A stretch of 64,000 bases of DNA, from NCBI RefSeq assembly GCF_011397635.1, contig NC_064774.1:124001-188000 (forward strand), read 5' to 3'. Shown here one piece after another: positions 33,320 through 44,349 of the stretch (its first letter is position 1; each line of letters starts with the position of its first letter). Under the pieces are notes generated by a model. It was not told the DNA's origin, made no database searches, and saw nothing but the letters and a program-made list of their open reading frames with translations. A program made the translations under genes and the position numbers. This DNA is from Epinephelus fuscoguttatus (taxonomy: Eukaryota; Chordata; Actinopteri; Perciformes; Serranidae).

Positions 33320-33830
33320 GCAGCGATGGGTCGGGTCCGGGCATTTTCAGGCAATTCTGAGCAACAAGCAGAAGAATTGGAAGACATTTAGCAACACCAT
33401 CTGCCTTTTGCATCAGCTGAGGCTTGAACTCACAACCTCTGAGACTAAGGATCAGTTTCTATCTCACTGAGCTAATTAGTCAGTGACAATTCATGTGTAG
33501 CTTCACAAACTGACTAAGCCAGACATGCAGGTTTAGCAGGTTTCCATGCATGGAAAAGCAGATTTCAAACCACTGTAAAAAATTCAATTAAGACAAAAAT
33601 CTGAAAATACACATATTGCATCTAGACAGCATGGAGATGTTGGTAATTTGTTAGTAACAATGATTGATTTGCTCCATAAATGAAAAACTGATGTTTAACT
33701 AGTTGAGCTATGTGCAAAGTGAGAAGCTTCAGACGGTTTCACACTGAAGTATTGACACTGGATCTTTGTGCAAAGTTTGGTTTATTTTCAAGCATGAGAA
33801 GGCAGATTTTCTAGCAGGAAGAAGACTTGT
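33320..33830 (-). repeat. Outer copy of inverted-repeat family
   Basis: Direct duplicate of 33838-34220 at about 516 bp spacing (shared tctagacagcatggagatg at 33622 and 34138). On the minus strand it contains a tRNA-like module (ttagctcagtgag box A-like at about 33467-33480 and gagttcaagcctc box B-like at about 33420-33432). Confidence 0.7.
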
Positions 33831-33914
33831 AGATGCTGAACATGGATGAGTCAGGCTCAGGCAATTTTAAGCAATAAGCTGGAGCACAAGAAGATGTTTA
33901 CATTACAATGTGGA

Positions 33915-34800
33915 TTCTGCATCAGTTGAGGCTCAAATCCACAATCTCTAGAACCTAAGACAGTCATCTACCACTCTGAGCTAATTAGCTAGTAGCAACT
34001 CAACAGTGGCTTCACAAATTGAGTAAGCCATTCACTGTTGTGTTGGAAAGCAGCCATCCATGCATGGAAAGGCAGATTTGAAACCACTGAAAAAAATTCA
34101 GTTATTAAGACAAAAATCTGAAAATACACATATTGCATCTAGACAGCATGGAGATGTTGGTAATTTGTTTGTAACAATGATTGATTTGCTCCATAAGTGA
34201 AAAACTGATGTTTAAAATTGCCATTTTTACACTGACTCCAACTGTTCACATTAGAGCAAAATTCAAAATGCTGTCAAAAATTCAGTTTTTGAGATAAAAT
34301 TCTGAAATTTGCCACACATCATCTACCATGACTCTAGAATTTTGTCATTTTTTTCATGAACATTGAAGATTTATTTAGCAAGAATTTGTATGTATATGTT
34401 TACAGTACAGTTTACAGTCAAACATTTTGATGCACTGTAGGCTCAATTTTTGATAAATCAAAAATCTGAGAAACAAAGTTTTTGTAGGACAGTCTGAAGA
34501 TGCTCTGTAGCAAGTTTGGTGTCCTTTGAGCAAAAATTGTGGGAGGAGATAGGTTTAAGAAGTTTTACAGTTTTTGAAAATGATCATAATTTTTAATAGG
34601 TTTAAATGTACAAAAGTTTCTTCAGTATTGGGGCTACAGTTTGATGAAAGTTGTGAAGTTGTAGCACGTATGGTTGATTTGTTATGAATTTTCAAAGTCA
34701 GACGCTTGGCTGAGCCACAGCTGAGGATATCTGTCATGAGACTGGACCTTTGTGCAAAGTTTGGTGAGTTTTCACCCATGGGAAGTATGATTTCCTCGGA
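33915..34800. repeat. Left arm of large inverted repeat
   Basis: This segment pairs in inverted orientation with 36065-37545 (less an inserted element). Examples are tgataaatcaaaaatctgag at 34453 against the inverse at about 37000, and gcacaaagtttggtgagttt at 34753 against the inverse near 36095. It contains the second tRNA-like module on the minus strand at about 33925-33992. Confidence 0.85.
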
Positions 34801-35036
34801 AGAAGAAGAAGAAGAAGAAGAAGAAGAAGAAGAAGAAGAAGAAGAAGAAGAAGAACTAGGATTACAAAGAAAGAAACAAACAAGAAGGAAAGAGAAACAA
34901 AAAGAAAGATAGAAAGAAAGAAAAAAGACAGAAGCAACAAGAAACTAACAAAAAAGGAACAAGAAAGAAAGAAAAAAAACAAGAAAAAGAAACACAAAAA
35001 GAAATAAAGACAAAAAAGAAATGCTTTGGCAATAAC
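34797..35036. repeat. (GAA)n and purine-rich tract
   Basis: About 18 gaa units at 34800-34855 are followed by almost pure purine sequence to 35036. It lies at the edge of the inverted repeat, on the loop side. Confidence 0.9.
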
Positions 35037-35054
35037 ATATCTTTTTTTCTGCAA

Positions 35055-35117
<63 letters not shown>
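35055..35117. repeat. (AT)n(GT)n microsatellite
   Basis: A short at run is followed by about 25 gt units. Confidence 0.95.
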
Positions 35118-35118
<1 letters not shown>

Positions 35119-35179
35119 TTGAGATGAACTGAATTGAAAAGTGACTGTTTTTGTTGTGTCCTGATGAAGTTCACTTCAG

Positions 35180-35316
35180 GACTTTTATTTTGAAGTTCAG
35201 TATATCACCTCCCCGGAAGCTGTATTCTTTACTGCTGCTAGCTTCACCCCGTTTAGCGTCAGGTGCAAACAGGTGTTGTAATAGACGAGTGTTTGTTGTG
35301 TTTTTAAAGTGTGAAC
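35180..35316 (+). promoter_or_regulatory. ZNF-3 promoter region
   Basis: Shares cttttattttgaagttcag, ccccggaagctgtattc (ETS core at 35212-35218) and gttgtgtttttaaagtgtg with ZNF-2 and ZNF-4, but the YY1-like AAGATGGCG word is absent; here the spacer reads gctagcttcaccccgtttag instead. Confidence 0.6.
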
Positions 35317-35509
35317 ATGTCTAGAGTCCAAATGCTGAGATCGTTGGTGAAGCAGCGACTAACTGCGGCTGCTGAAGAGATATTTGGGCTGTTTGAAAGA
35401 ACGATAGCAGAGTACGAGGAGGAACTTTGTCGATCAAAAGAGGAGAACGAGCGACAACGGAAACTACTGGACGCTGTTTTCAACCCTCAGCTTCGGTTAC
35501 ACAGAGCAG
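35317..35509 (+). CDS. ZNF-3 exon 1: teleost zinc-finger N-terminal domain
   Basis: 193 nt, MSRVQMLRSLVKQRLTAAAE to LRLHRA, with CAG|GTTTGT donor. It matches the family consensus except Arg for Lys at residue 3. The following intron keeps the first 80 bp of family sequence to tctgtcgacgat and then diverges without any 18-bp repeat. The exon lies in the loop of the large inverted repeat. Confidence 0.88.
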
Positions 35510-36064
35510 GTTTGTTCATGAAACATTACAAGTTCGTTATTAATAATATAACTGCAGCTTTGTTCAATAAATATTCACTCTGTCGACGATTATTATTGTG
35601 GCGTATTGATTATGAATACAGTCCATCTGATGCTGGTTTTGTTTCATCACTGTAGCCAGTATCTCACTATCACTATCCTCATTCAGATTTTAAGAAGCTA
35701 CAAATTATATTCAGCCACAAAATAAGTCTGAAAAGCTGCAAATCAGAACGGAAGTACAGAGAGCTGTTGCACAGCGATGATACACCGTCTCATCTGGTTG
35801 CATTGGTGGGACCCGGCAGGTTCTTAGAACATTACAGAACAGAGTGTTGACAGTACAGTAGTTGCCTGTTTCAACTCGCATCGTCGTGAATCTTTGGTCT
35901 GAACTGGGTTTAAGAGTAAAATTGGGTCAACAACATTCCACTGTTGTTGTCGTCACTCAAACCAGTCTATCCAGGCGCAGAGGCGTCACCTTAGTGCTTA
36001 GTTATTCAGGGGCCGGGCAGGCAGTCCTGCCAGGACCCTGTTGTTTTCCTGTTCGTTATATCTT

Positions 36065-37545
36065 CTTCCTCCGATCCTACTTCCCGTGCATGAAAAATCA
36101 CCAAACTTTGCACAAAGGTCCAGTCCTATGCCAGATTTGCTCAGCTATAAACACAAGTCAATAGTCCTGATGGTGGCGCTACAGCAAGCGTCCAAAGTTC
36201 AAAACATTAGGCTCGTTCGAGATGAACTGCGCCTCGCCTGAAAAGTAGACGAGAGCAGGCGGCGCAGCAGGGGGCGGTGACAAAAAGCTGCGGTGAAGTC
36301 GGACAGTTTCCCGACAGTTTCCAACAGCCTTCAGTCTGCACAGGAAGTCACAGACACACTAACATCCTGTCTGGAATGATGTCAGTTCGTTAAAAAAGTG
36401 ATCAGACCCATATATCAGTTTGTTTTCACCATCAGTCACACAACATGTTTTCTGTTCACAGAATAAACCTTCAGGTCAGACAAATACAATCTTAATCTCT
36501 AGAATTTAACAAAAATGAGGAGTTTATCTAAAACGTCATCTTGTTGAGTCAACATCTGAACCAATCAGCTGTTAGATCAGGTGAGAGCCAGGCGGTGCAG
36601 TCGGTGGAGAGCAACTGCAGCGCCTGGCTCTAAAAACCGCGGCCGCCTCGCTCTCGCGGTTTTATCGCCGTCCACTTTTGTAATACGTCAGAGCAAGTCG
36701 GGATGAAGTCGGACACAAAAGTAACCGGCATGCATTGTGTGCCGATCGCTGGTGATCGAATCTGCGCAGGCCTGGCTCATCTCGAACTAACCTAATGAAA
36801 ATTCACAACAAATCTATCGTATGTGCTACAGCTTCGCAGCTTATACCAAAAGATAGCCCCAATACTGTAGAAATGTGTCAATTTAAAGCTATTGCAAATT
36901 ATGAAGTCCATCACCTGTCATCCAAACCTATCTCCTCCCACAATTTTCGCTCAATTGACACCAAACTTGCTACAGAGCATCTTCAGACTGTCCTCCACAG
37001 ATTTTTGATTTATCAAAAATTGAGCCTGCAGTGCATCAAGATGTTTGACTGTAAACAGTACTGTAAACATATATATGCAAATTCTTGCTAAATAAGTTTT
37101 CAGTGCTCATGAAAAAAAATTAACAAAATCTTGGAGTCATGATAGATGATGTTCGCCAAATATTAGAATTTTATATCAAAAACTGAATTTTTGACAGCAT
37201 TTTGGATTCTGTCCTCATGTGAACCATTGCTGTCAATGGGAATAGCGCATCTTTACACACCGTTTTTTTCCCTTATGGAGTAAATCAATCATTGTTAAAA
37301 AACAAATTAACAACATCTCCATGCTGTCTAGATGCAAGATGTGTATTTTCAGATTTTTGTCTTGATAACTGAATTTATGACAGCAGTGTGAAATCTGCCT
37401 TGACAGCTGCTGTCATCCTGGTGGCTGGCTTAGTCAATTTGTGAAGTCAGAGAAGAGTTGTCACTTGCTAATTAGCTCACTCAGATAGACGGTGCTACTT
37501 GGTGTCAGAGGTTGTTAGTTCAAGCCTCAAGCCTGATGTTTTTTT
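36065..37545. repeat. Right arm of large inverted repeat
   Basis: Inverse of 33915-34800. It is interrupted by a DNA transposon at about 36208-36796. At its outer end, 37467-37537, is the tRNA-like module on the plus strand (ttagctcactcag, agttcaagcctc). Arm divergence is roughly tens of percent by eye, so the structure is not recent. Confidence 0.85.
36208..36796. mobile_element. Non-autonomous DNA transposon within the right arm
   Basis: Starts ttaggctcgttcgagatga and ends tcatctcgaactaacctaa, inverted termini of about 19 bp with two mismatches. Continuity with the left arm across the site shows it is an insertion. It is GC-rich with an inner hairpin (gagccaggcg ... cgcctggctc at 36584-36634). 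Target duplication is ambiguous because the ends are palindromic (TTA/TAA); superfamily uncertain. Confidence 0.6.
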
Positions 37546-39254
37546 GTTGTTGTTTGCTATGATTTTGTTGTTATTTTTTCCCCTTTGATACCATGGAAAG
37601 AAGAAATCTTCACAATAAAAAAATTAACTGAACTGTTTTAAGGTCATTCCACCCTTCTCTCTGATTGAGCACAAATATAGTCAAGCAAATTTTGAAGCAA
37701 TATAATTGACTTTCACATGAAAACCATCTTTAACTGTACTAGATAATACATCAGAATTATATTGCTGTCAAGACATCAACAAATTCATTCTTCAAACAGC
37801 TGCATCAATTTAAGTTTCTGGCCAAAACTTATGTTTTATAAGATTATATTTTCACACACCGTGAGAAATTTATAAATTATCTTTACCGAATACTAATTTT
37901 TACTCAATAGAGCTTGAACGCATCATAATGTAACTCAACCTCTATCAGGAGTAAGTTGCAGCCACTGACTGCTCATAGCTGACAGCTAACGTTAACTAGC
38001 TCTCCTCCTGCTGACTTTAACACGGATTTGTTGTTTTACAATGTAGCATCATCAGGGACTGCTTCCATTAGTGTGGAACCCCTACTTTTTAAGCCTGTGC
38101 AAAATTAACATGACACAATGTAAAAACATGGGACACTGCCATCGGTGGATGCCACTGGCAGCCAACAAAGTGACTATCGGCAGATACATCAGTGCAAATC
38201 AGTAGAAAAAAGCTGTTTAAAAAGACATAAACTCAACTTAATTATTTACCTTTCACCAACATAAACAGGCACACTCTGGTCTCTAGTCGCCATACAAGAC
38301 AATCTTCAGGCTTAAATGTAGGACTGTGACAATATCAAAAATTTTTGATACCAGGACCAGTGAAATTCCATGATTCGTGATACCCATTTGGATACCACTG
38401 TAAAAAAAAAAAAAAGAAAAAAAAAAAGAAAAACAATAAATCCCCTGTACTTACACATACACTCCTTTCTTTAAAACGTCTATATTAAATGAGATTTTTG
38501 TCGGCGGTGAAACATATATTATACACAGCCTACAATATATTCACATATTGGTCCTCCATTGTTGGTGTTTTTCTTTTGCACTTGCACATGTGAAATGTGA
38601 CGATTGGTTTTTGTGGTTGGCTATTTGTTCTGCCCCTCCTCCACTGTGATTGGGTGGCTGGGTGAAAAGTAGGGCTGCCCCCTAACAGTAGACTAAACGT
38701 CAGTTGAACAGAAAGGTCATTAGTCGGCAAGATTCCATTGGTCGCTTAGTCGAAGGAAAGAAAAAAAAAAAAAACAGGAAGCGTCCACGCTCAGCAGTCA
38801 GACAGGAGTCAGGTTAATTTCCAGGGCTGGTACCTGCGGTTATTCCACAGGCTAGTTAACAACATGTCGGGCAGGAAACTCATCGGGCAGGAAACTCATC
38901 TTCATTGGTCGACTACAAACATGACGTATCATCTGAAACATGGAAGTAGCTACATGCCCATTAGCCCACAGCGTCATTAACAGGCGGCTCGCTCAGTGTG
39001 TGACGTGCACTTGTAGATAAAATATAGGCCTATATTAATGAAGGTTCATTGGTTACACCGCTTCACTGCTCTCTAACAGTATCTACAGGTGACTCTTTGT
39101 GCCACTGATTCACTCAAAGTCTAAATGCAGAATTTAGTGTGAAGCTGTTTGATGCTCAGAGATCTGTAGAAGTTCAGTAAGGAGTTTTTGAGCTGTGATG
39201 TGAATGAAGGACAACATTTCTCTGTAACATGTGTGTGTTTCCTGTTTCCTGCAG
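37546..39254 (+). other. 3' part of ZNF-3 intron 1 with hAT-like scraps
   Basis: No gene. 38320-38400 (gataccaggaccagtg, gatacccatttggatacc) and 38672-38800 (tagggctgccccctaacag, gtcattagtcggcaag) look like hAT-type terminal sequences of known fish kind, without matching far ends. Poly(A) runs lie at 38401-38432 and 38758-38775. The conserved pre-exon-2 block starts at about 39130. Confidence 0.5.
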
Positions 39255-40792
39255 ACGTCCAGCAGCTGTTGGTGGTTAAAGAAGAGGTTCCCCCTGAGCA
39301 GCAGGAGTGGAGCTCCAGTGTGGACCAGGAGGACCCAGAGCCCCCACACATTAAAGAGGACCAGGAGGACCCAGAGCCTCCACTCATTAAAGAGGACCAG
39401 GAGGACCCAGAGCCTCCACACATTAAAGAGGACCAGGAGGACCCAGAGCCTCCACACATTAAAGAGGAACAGGAGGACCCAGAGCCTCCACACATTAAAG
39501 AGGACCAGGAGGACCCAGAGCCTCCACACATTAAAGAGGAACAGGAGGACCCAGAGCCTCCACACATTAAAGAGGAACAGGAGGACCCAGAGCCTCCACA
39601 CATTAAAGAGGAACAGGAGGACCCAGAGCCTCCACACATTAAAGAGGAACAGGAGGAACTCTGGATCAGTCAGGAGGGAGAGCAGCTTCAAGGGCTGGAG
39701 GAGGATGATATCACCAAGTCAATATCCACTCCTGTCCTGAGTGAAGATGATGAAGAGAAACCTCAGTCCTCACAGCTTCATCAAAGACACATTGAACAGA
39801 TGGAAACTGGAGCTGATGGAGAGGACTGTGGAGGACCAGAACCAGCCAGGAACTCAGATCCAGATACACATTTACAACCTGAGACTGATGACCAGACTGG
39901 AGAGTCTTCTGAACCTGAGACTGATGACAGTGATGATTGGACAGAGACCAGAGAATATCAGTTAGGCTTAAAGTCTCTTAAAAATGATGAAGACCCTGTT
40001 AGTGATTCGAAATGTAGTGCTGGTGAGAAACCATTTAGCTGCTCTGAGTGTGGGAAAAAATTTGGTAAAAGTGGAATTCTGAAAGGACACATGAGAACTC
40101 ATACAGGAGAGAAACCATTTCGCTGCTCTGAATGTGGGAAAAGATATGGCCGCAAGCCTGATCTGAAGAGGCACATGCTAACTCACACAGGAGAAAAACC
40201 TTTCAGCTGCTCTGATTGTGAGAAAAAATTCAACACCAAGACAGGTCTGAAGAGACACATGTTGATTCACACAGGAGAGAAACTTTCTACCTGCTCAATT
40301 TGTGAGAAATCTTTTGTACAGATTGGATATCTACAATTACATATGAGAACACACACAGGAGAGAAACCATTTTGCTGCTCTGAGTGTGGGAAAAAATTGC
40401 GCACCAAGACACATCTGAAGCAACACATGAGATCCCATACAGGAGAGAAACCTTTCAGCTGTTCACTTTGTACGAGATCTTTTACACAGAGTGGAAGTTT
40501 ACAGAAACACATGGCCTGCCACACAGGAGAGAAACCATTTAGCTGCTCTGAGTGTGGGAAAAGTTACCCTCGCAAGTACTCTCTTGTTCTTCACATGAAA
40601 ACCCACTCAGGAGAGAAACGTTTCAGCTGCGGTATTTGTGATCATAGATTTACTCACCCCAAATACCTCAGAGACCATAAGTGTGTTGGTCGTCAGTCCT
40701 CACAGCCTGATCGAAGTCAAACTGAGGAGAACAGAGAGGCAGAACCTCCAGCCAGCAGCTCAGCTGAACAGATGGAAAAAGAAGCTGATTGA
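39255..40792 (+). CDS. ZNF-3 exon 2: C2H2 zinc-finger protein, 8 fingers
   Basis: With 35317-35509 this gives 576 residues. Hinge, nine EDPEPPHIKE(E/D)Q units (39329-39652), acidic linker, then fingers from 40034 at 84-bp spacing: KKFGKSGILKGH, KRYGRKPDLKRH, KKFNTKTGLKRH, KSFVQIGYLQLH, KKLRTKTHLKQH, RSFTQSGSLQKH, KSYPRKYSLVLH and a terminal CGICDHRFTHPKYLRDHKC. Seven are canonical; the last is the atypical family end finger. The frame ends at TGA 40790-40792 in EKEAD; the paralogues read GGA (EADGEDCGG) here, so a nonsense change trims the second acidic tail. Likely a functional DNA-binding regulator. Confidence 0.88.
39329..39652 (+). repeat. 36-bp coding minisatellite, 9 units (ZNF-3)
   Basis: Nine in-frame copies of the 12-residue unit; the second has L for H (PPLIKEDQ), the same variant as the single unit of ZNF-2. 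Confidence 0.95.
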
Positions 40793-41155
40793 GAGGACTG
40801 TGGAGGACCAAAACCAGCCAGGAACTCAGATCCAGATACACATTTACAACCTGAGACTGATGACAGGGATGATGACTGGGAGGAGACTAGAGAACCTTTG
40901 TCAGCCTTAAACTCTGAACTATGTTGTATGAGACCTATTACTGTCCAAAAATAGTCAAGTCGCTCAAGAGTGTGTTGAAAGATTTGGCTTTTGGAGACAC
41001 ATGTGGAGTCATACATAGAGAAACCATTTGGTTGCTTGGTTTGTGATAAAGGATTTTCATGGGGGGGGGAATTGGGTTTGTTGCATGAGATTTCATGCAG
41101 GTGAAAAACCTTTGACACAAAGTGACCACGCTGTGACACACATGAGAATCCAGGG
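40793..41155 (+). pseudogene. Decayed ZNF-3 tail
   Basis: The acidic tail ([19 protein letters not shown]) continues in frame after the stop, and traces of three more fingers follow in broken frames (acatgtggagtcatacatag, tgcttggtttgtgataaagg, tgaaaaacctttgacac) with a g-run at 41060-41067. Confidence 0.7.
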
Positions 41156-42800
41156 ATGCACTGTTTGATCAACTGGACATTGGTATCGGCAAATACTCGC
41201 CTCGTTGGCCACCTATCGGCAATTAAGATGACGTTGACTGATGCTGTAGCTACTGTTTTCCTGTTGTGTCACATCAAGGGCTCAAGAGTAATGGCCACAA
41301 ACTTAGATTGATGGGCAGCTAGAACACGAATACAGTTTCGGGTGAGAAACTAAATACAAATAAATACAGAATTTGGAAGGAGACTAAAAAAAAATCTCTT
41401 TTTCAAGAGCACCCTGGCCGAGGCAAGCGGCAACATAAGTTACAGACACAACATAGAACAAAATGTACATCTCCCAAACAATATAATATATAGCAATATA
41501 AAACCCAAAGATTACGACAAAGAAAAGACAGAAAATATGTTGATATATACTAGAGGTTAACCATAAAAGTGCGAAAAGGGCAACTATACATGATTACAAA
41601 GACCAGCTAAGACACACCGTGACATTGGCACGTAGAAGACTGTGTACAAAAATCCTGCAGCAGTGCTTTGAAACGGCCGAGAGGAACCAAAGAGTGCAAC
41701 TTTGAGTCTCCTGCAGAAGATTCCACATATAAGGAACAGAGATGTACCGATACCACTTTTTCCTTCATAATACAGATTCCGATCCCTGAACCTTAGGTGT
41801 CTGCCGATACCGAGTACTGATCTAATACCAGTGCGTAAAATAAAAATGGATGAGATATGAATTGTTTTATGTCTCAACTCCTAAAACTCTATGTAAAATA
41901 TTAAGAGATAAATACATAATAGTAGAATAAATGCCATAGAACTTTATTTTTATTATTATTATCCAGTGTTGACACAGATCAAGACACAGATTAAAGTGCA
42001 GCCACACAATTTGGTAAAAAAAGACATTTTAAAGGCTACAGTAGAATGCTTTTTAAACTCCGCTCCGTTTCCATTTCGTTTGCCTGTAGCGTGCATTAGT
42101 GACGCGCGGGTCGGGTTTTTTCCAACCCGCAGGTCCCGCATTTATGAAATAATTTGAACCGCTCCATCCCGCCCGCACAACCGCATCTATTTTCACAACC
42201 CGCCCCACCCCGCCCCCGTCGCTATTAACTTACCCGTCTTGTGGCTCTCATGCTTGTATAGCTTATCATAGGAATTGCTGCTGTCGTCTGCTGCACTAAC
42301 TACCTCACAGAAACTGTCCCAAACATGAGATTTAGCAGCTTGGCTTTCTTTTCTTTTAACTCTGTACTCTCCCGACTGTAATCTTTCCCTCACTTTTTCT
42401 TCCATCTTCACCGCTTCATTGACTCTGGTTTGTTGTGGCCGCTGCTTGGCTCTTTTGTGATGTCAGGTCGCAGGTTACGTTACGTAACATGCATTTACCT
42501 AACCTACAACAGTGTTGTTAACAAGTAGGCTATATCAAACATATTTAATCTTTAATGACCCGCCCCACCTGCCCCGCCAATAAAGTGAACATTTCTTGAC
42601 CCGACCCGACCCGACCCGCGGGTTACAGATCAGCCCGCGCATCACTAGCGTGCGTATGCATAATGACGTGAGGCATTACGTGGTATCAGATTGGTCATAG
42701 GCTGTACTCGCCAATACCCAAAATAAAAACCCAGTTTCAGCTTCAGCTTTTTCGCGAGTAGTTCAACATCTAACACAATGCCCAGATATTTATAAGATAA
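41156..42800. mobile_element. hAT-like non-autonomous fragments
   Basis: 41156-41235 (cagggatgcactgtttgatc, ggtatcggcaaatac) and 41740-41830 (gatgtaccgataccac, gccgataccgagtactg) resemble terminal parts of widespread fish hAT-type elements; 42660-42740 may be the other end of the second. Boundaries are uncertain. A separate, well-defined element is nested at 42097-42647. Confidence 0.45.
42097..42647. mobile_element. Non-autonomous hAT element, 551 bp, with TSD
   Basis: Termini tagtgacgcgcgggtc and, inverted, tagtgatgcgcgggctg; flanks gcgtgcat (42089-42096) and gcgtgcgt (42648-42655) form an 8-bp target duplication with one mismatch. The subterminal regions are full of acccgcccc/cccgacccg words. 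It is nested in an older hAT-like element. A related fragment (tagagatgcgcggatgg) begins at 53148. Confidence 0.8.
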
Positions 42801-44349
42801 AACACACTCGACGCTTGTGTTCTTTTGTGAAAGCCAAGGTGAAACTTGTTTGTTTGGCTAAAAATGCTTCATTGTAAACAACGAACCATTGTTAAAATCT
42901 GCAGGAGGCGGGCATTGTACATCAGTCCATTGTGGTGCAATTTAGAATTGTTGTGGTGGTGGTGGTGGTGAGGATTTGAGACGAGGGTTCAATTTGTGTA
43001 CGGCTGTGGGTAAAAACTGTTCCTCAGTGTGGACATGCAGCATTTCAGGGTCCTGTAGTGTCTTCCAGAGGGCAGCAGTGTGAACAGGTGATGAAAGGTG
43101 TGAGTTCTGTCTTCAGCAGTCCTGCAGGCTCTGCTGTTGCAGGGAGACCTGTAGATGTCCTCTAGGGGGGGCAGGTGGGGGTGGAGAGCTACCCATACTG
43201 GGTATATTGATCTGTTGGAGCATATTTACAACATAAAAAATTAATCGTCCCGTTGTGTTTCCCCCGACACCGCTGGGTGCCATTAAACTATAACGCTGGC
43301 CTGTTGTCCTCATTCGTGGACACTTTTTTTTGTGCCATCTAGTGGTAGTCAGAGCACAATACACTAAAAACAAGATGGCAGCCATCTCTGCTGAGTCAGT
43401 CTGCAGCCGATCCCGACACCAAAGTGGACAAGGCCCAAAACCTGATCACGTCTCATGGTTGAAACTTGTTTATTTAGGATTAATAATGTTTGTAGTTTAA
43501 TATGGCAACAAAGTTGACCAATTTTAGCAACAGTAACAAGCTGAGACGCTGTTAATTAGGAAGTGCTTGTATGAAGACATTGGGAATAATCAACTTGTTG
43601 AAGGACATTGGGACTTTATTATCGTTGCCTACACTGGGTCCGACTGATCCCAAATAGCGAGAACAAATTTAAAAAGCATACCAAACAAAAACACTCAGGT
43701 CTCAGGAGGATATTCATGAACGTTTGTTGAAATGTGGGGATACAAGGAGTTCTGTGTATCTCCTCCGGTGGCAGCGCTCTTGTACAACGTTCCTATAAGA
43801 ACATTAATGTTGCCTTTAGACGAACCAATTTGTCGGCAACAAAGACAGACGAAATATTAGATTTACAGTCCGAGACCAAAACCTCTGTCTTCTGTTTGAA
43901 ACTTGAAACTTTTGAATGTGATTCATTTTTACCTCAGAGCTCTGGAAATGTAAAAACAATACTTGTCTGTCTTCAAACTGAGTTGGTTGAATATTGTGAT
44001 AAGCACAATGTTGTCCAGACGGTCGGAACTTAATCAAGGCAACACAACTGAAAGAGCTGCTTCATTTATTACATATACTCTATGTGTCCTATTTCTCCAC
44101 ACCTTAAAAACATATCATACCGTAGGATGCCACAACATTCAGTATAATTTACCATGTCATTTAGCGACACCTGAAAATAGATTGCCTGAGGACAACTCAG
44201 GATGTTACAGAAGTGCATTGCATTTAAAATAAAAAAAACCCAACAACCTCATAATAAATCTCATAATTATGACATGAAGATCTCAAAGAAAGTAACCTTT
44301 TCCATCATGGAAATCTCCATTGTCACATCAGTCCAGTCATTTACTGTCA
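42801..44349. other. Intergenic, no gene recognised
   Basis: Contains a (GTG)n run at about 42950-42970 and, at 43020-43180, a segment resembling a common fish interspersed repeat (gtcctgtagtgtcttccag, agggcagcagtgtgaacagg). Frames at 43734-44033 have no recognisable domain. Confidence 0.45.

Noticed and set aside
33060-33413. Minus-strand frames rich in Phe, Leu and Ser
   Set aside because: Compositional product of the purine-rich tract; no domain or splice evidence.
34734-35174. Minus-strand frame with long Leu and His/Thr runs
   Set aside because: Translation of (GAA)n and (GT)n microsatellites.
37467-37537. A functional tRNA gene
   Set aside because: Box A- and B-like words are present, but the acceptor stem does not pair convincingly by eye and the module recurs inside a repeat; SINE origin is more likely.
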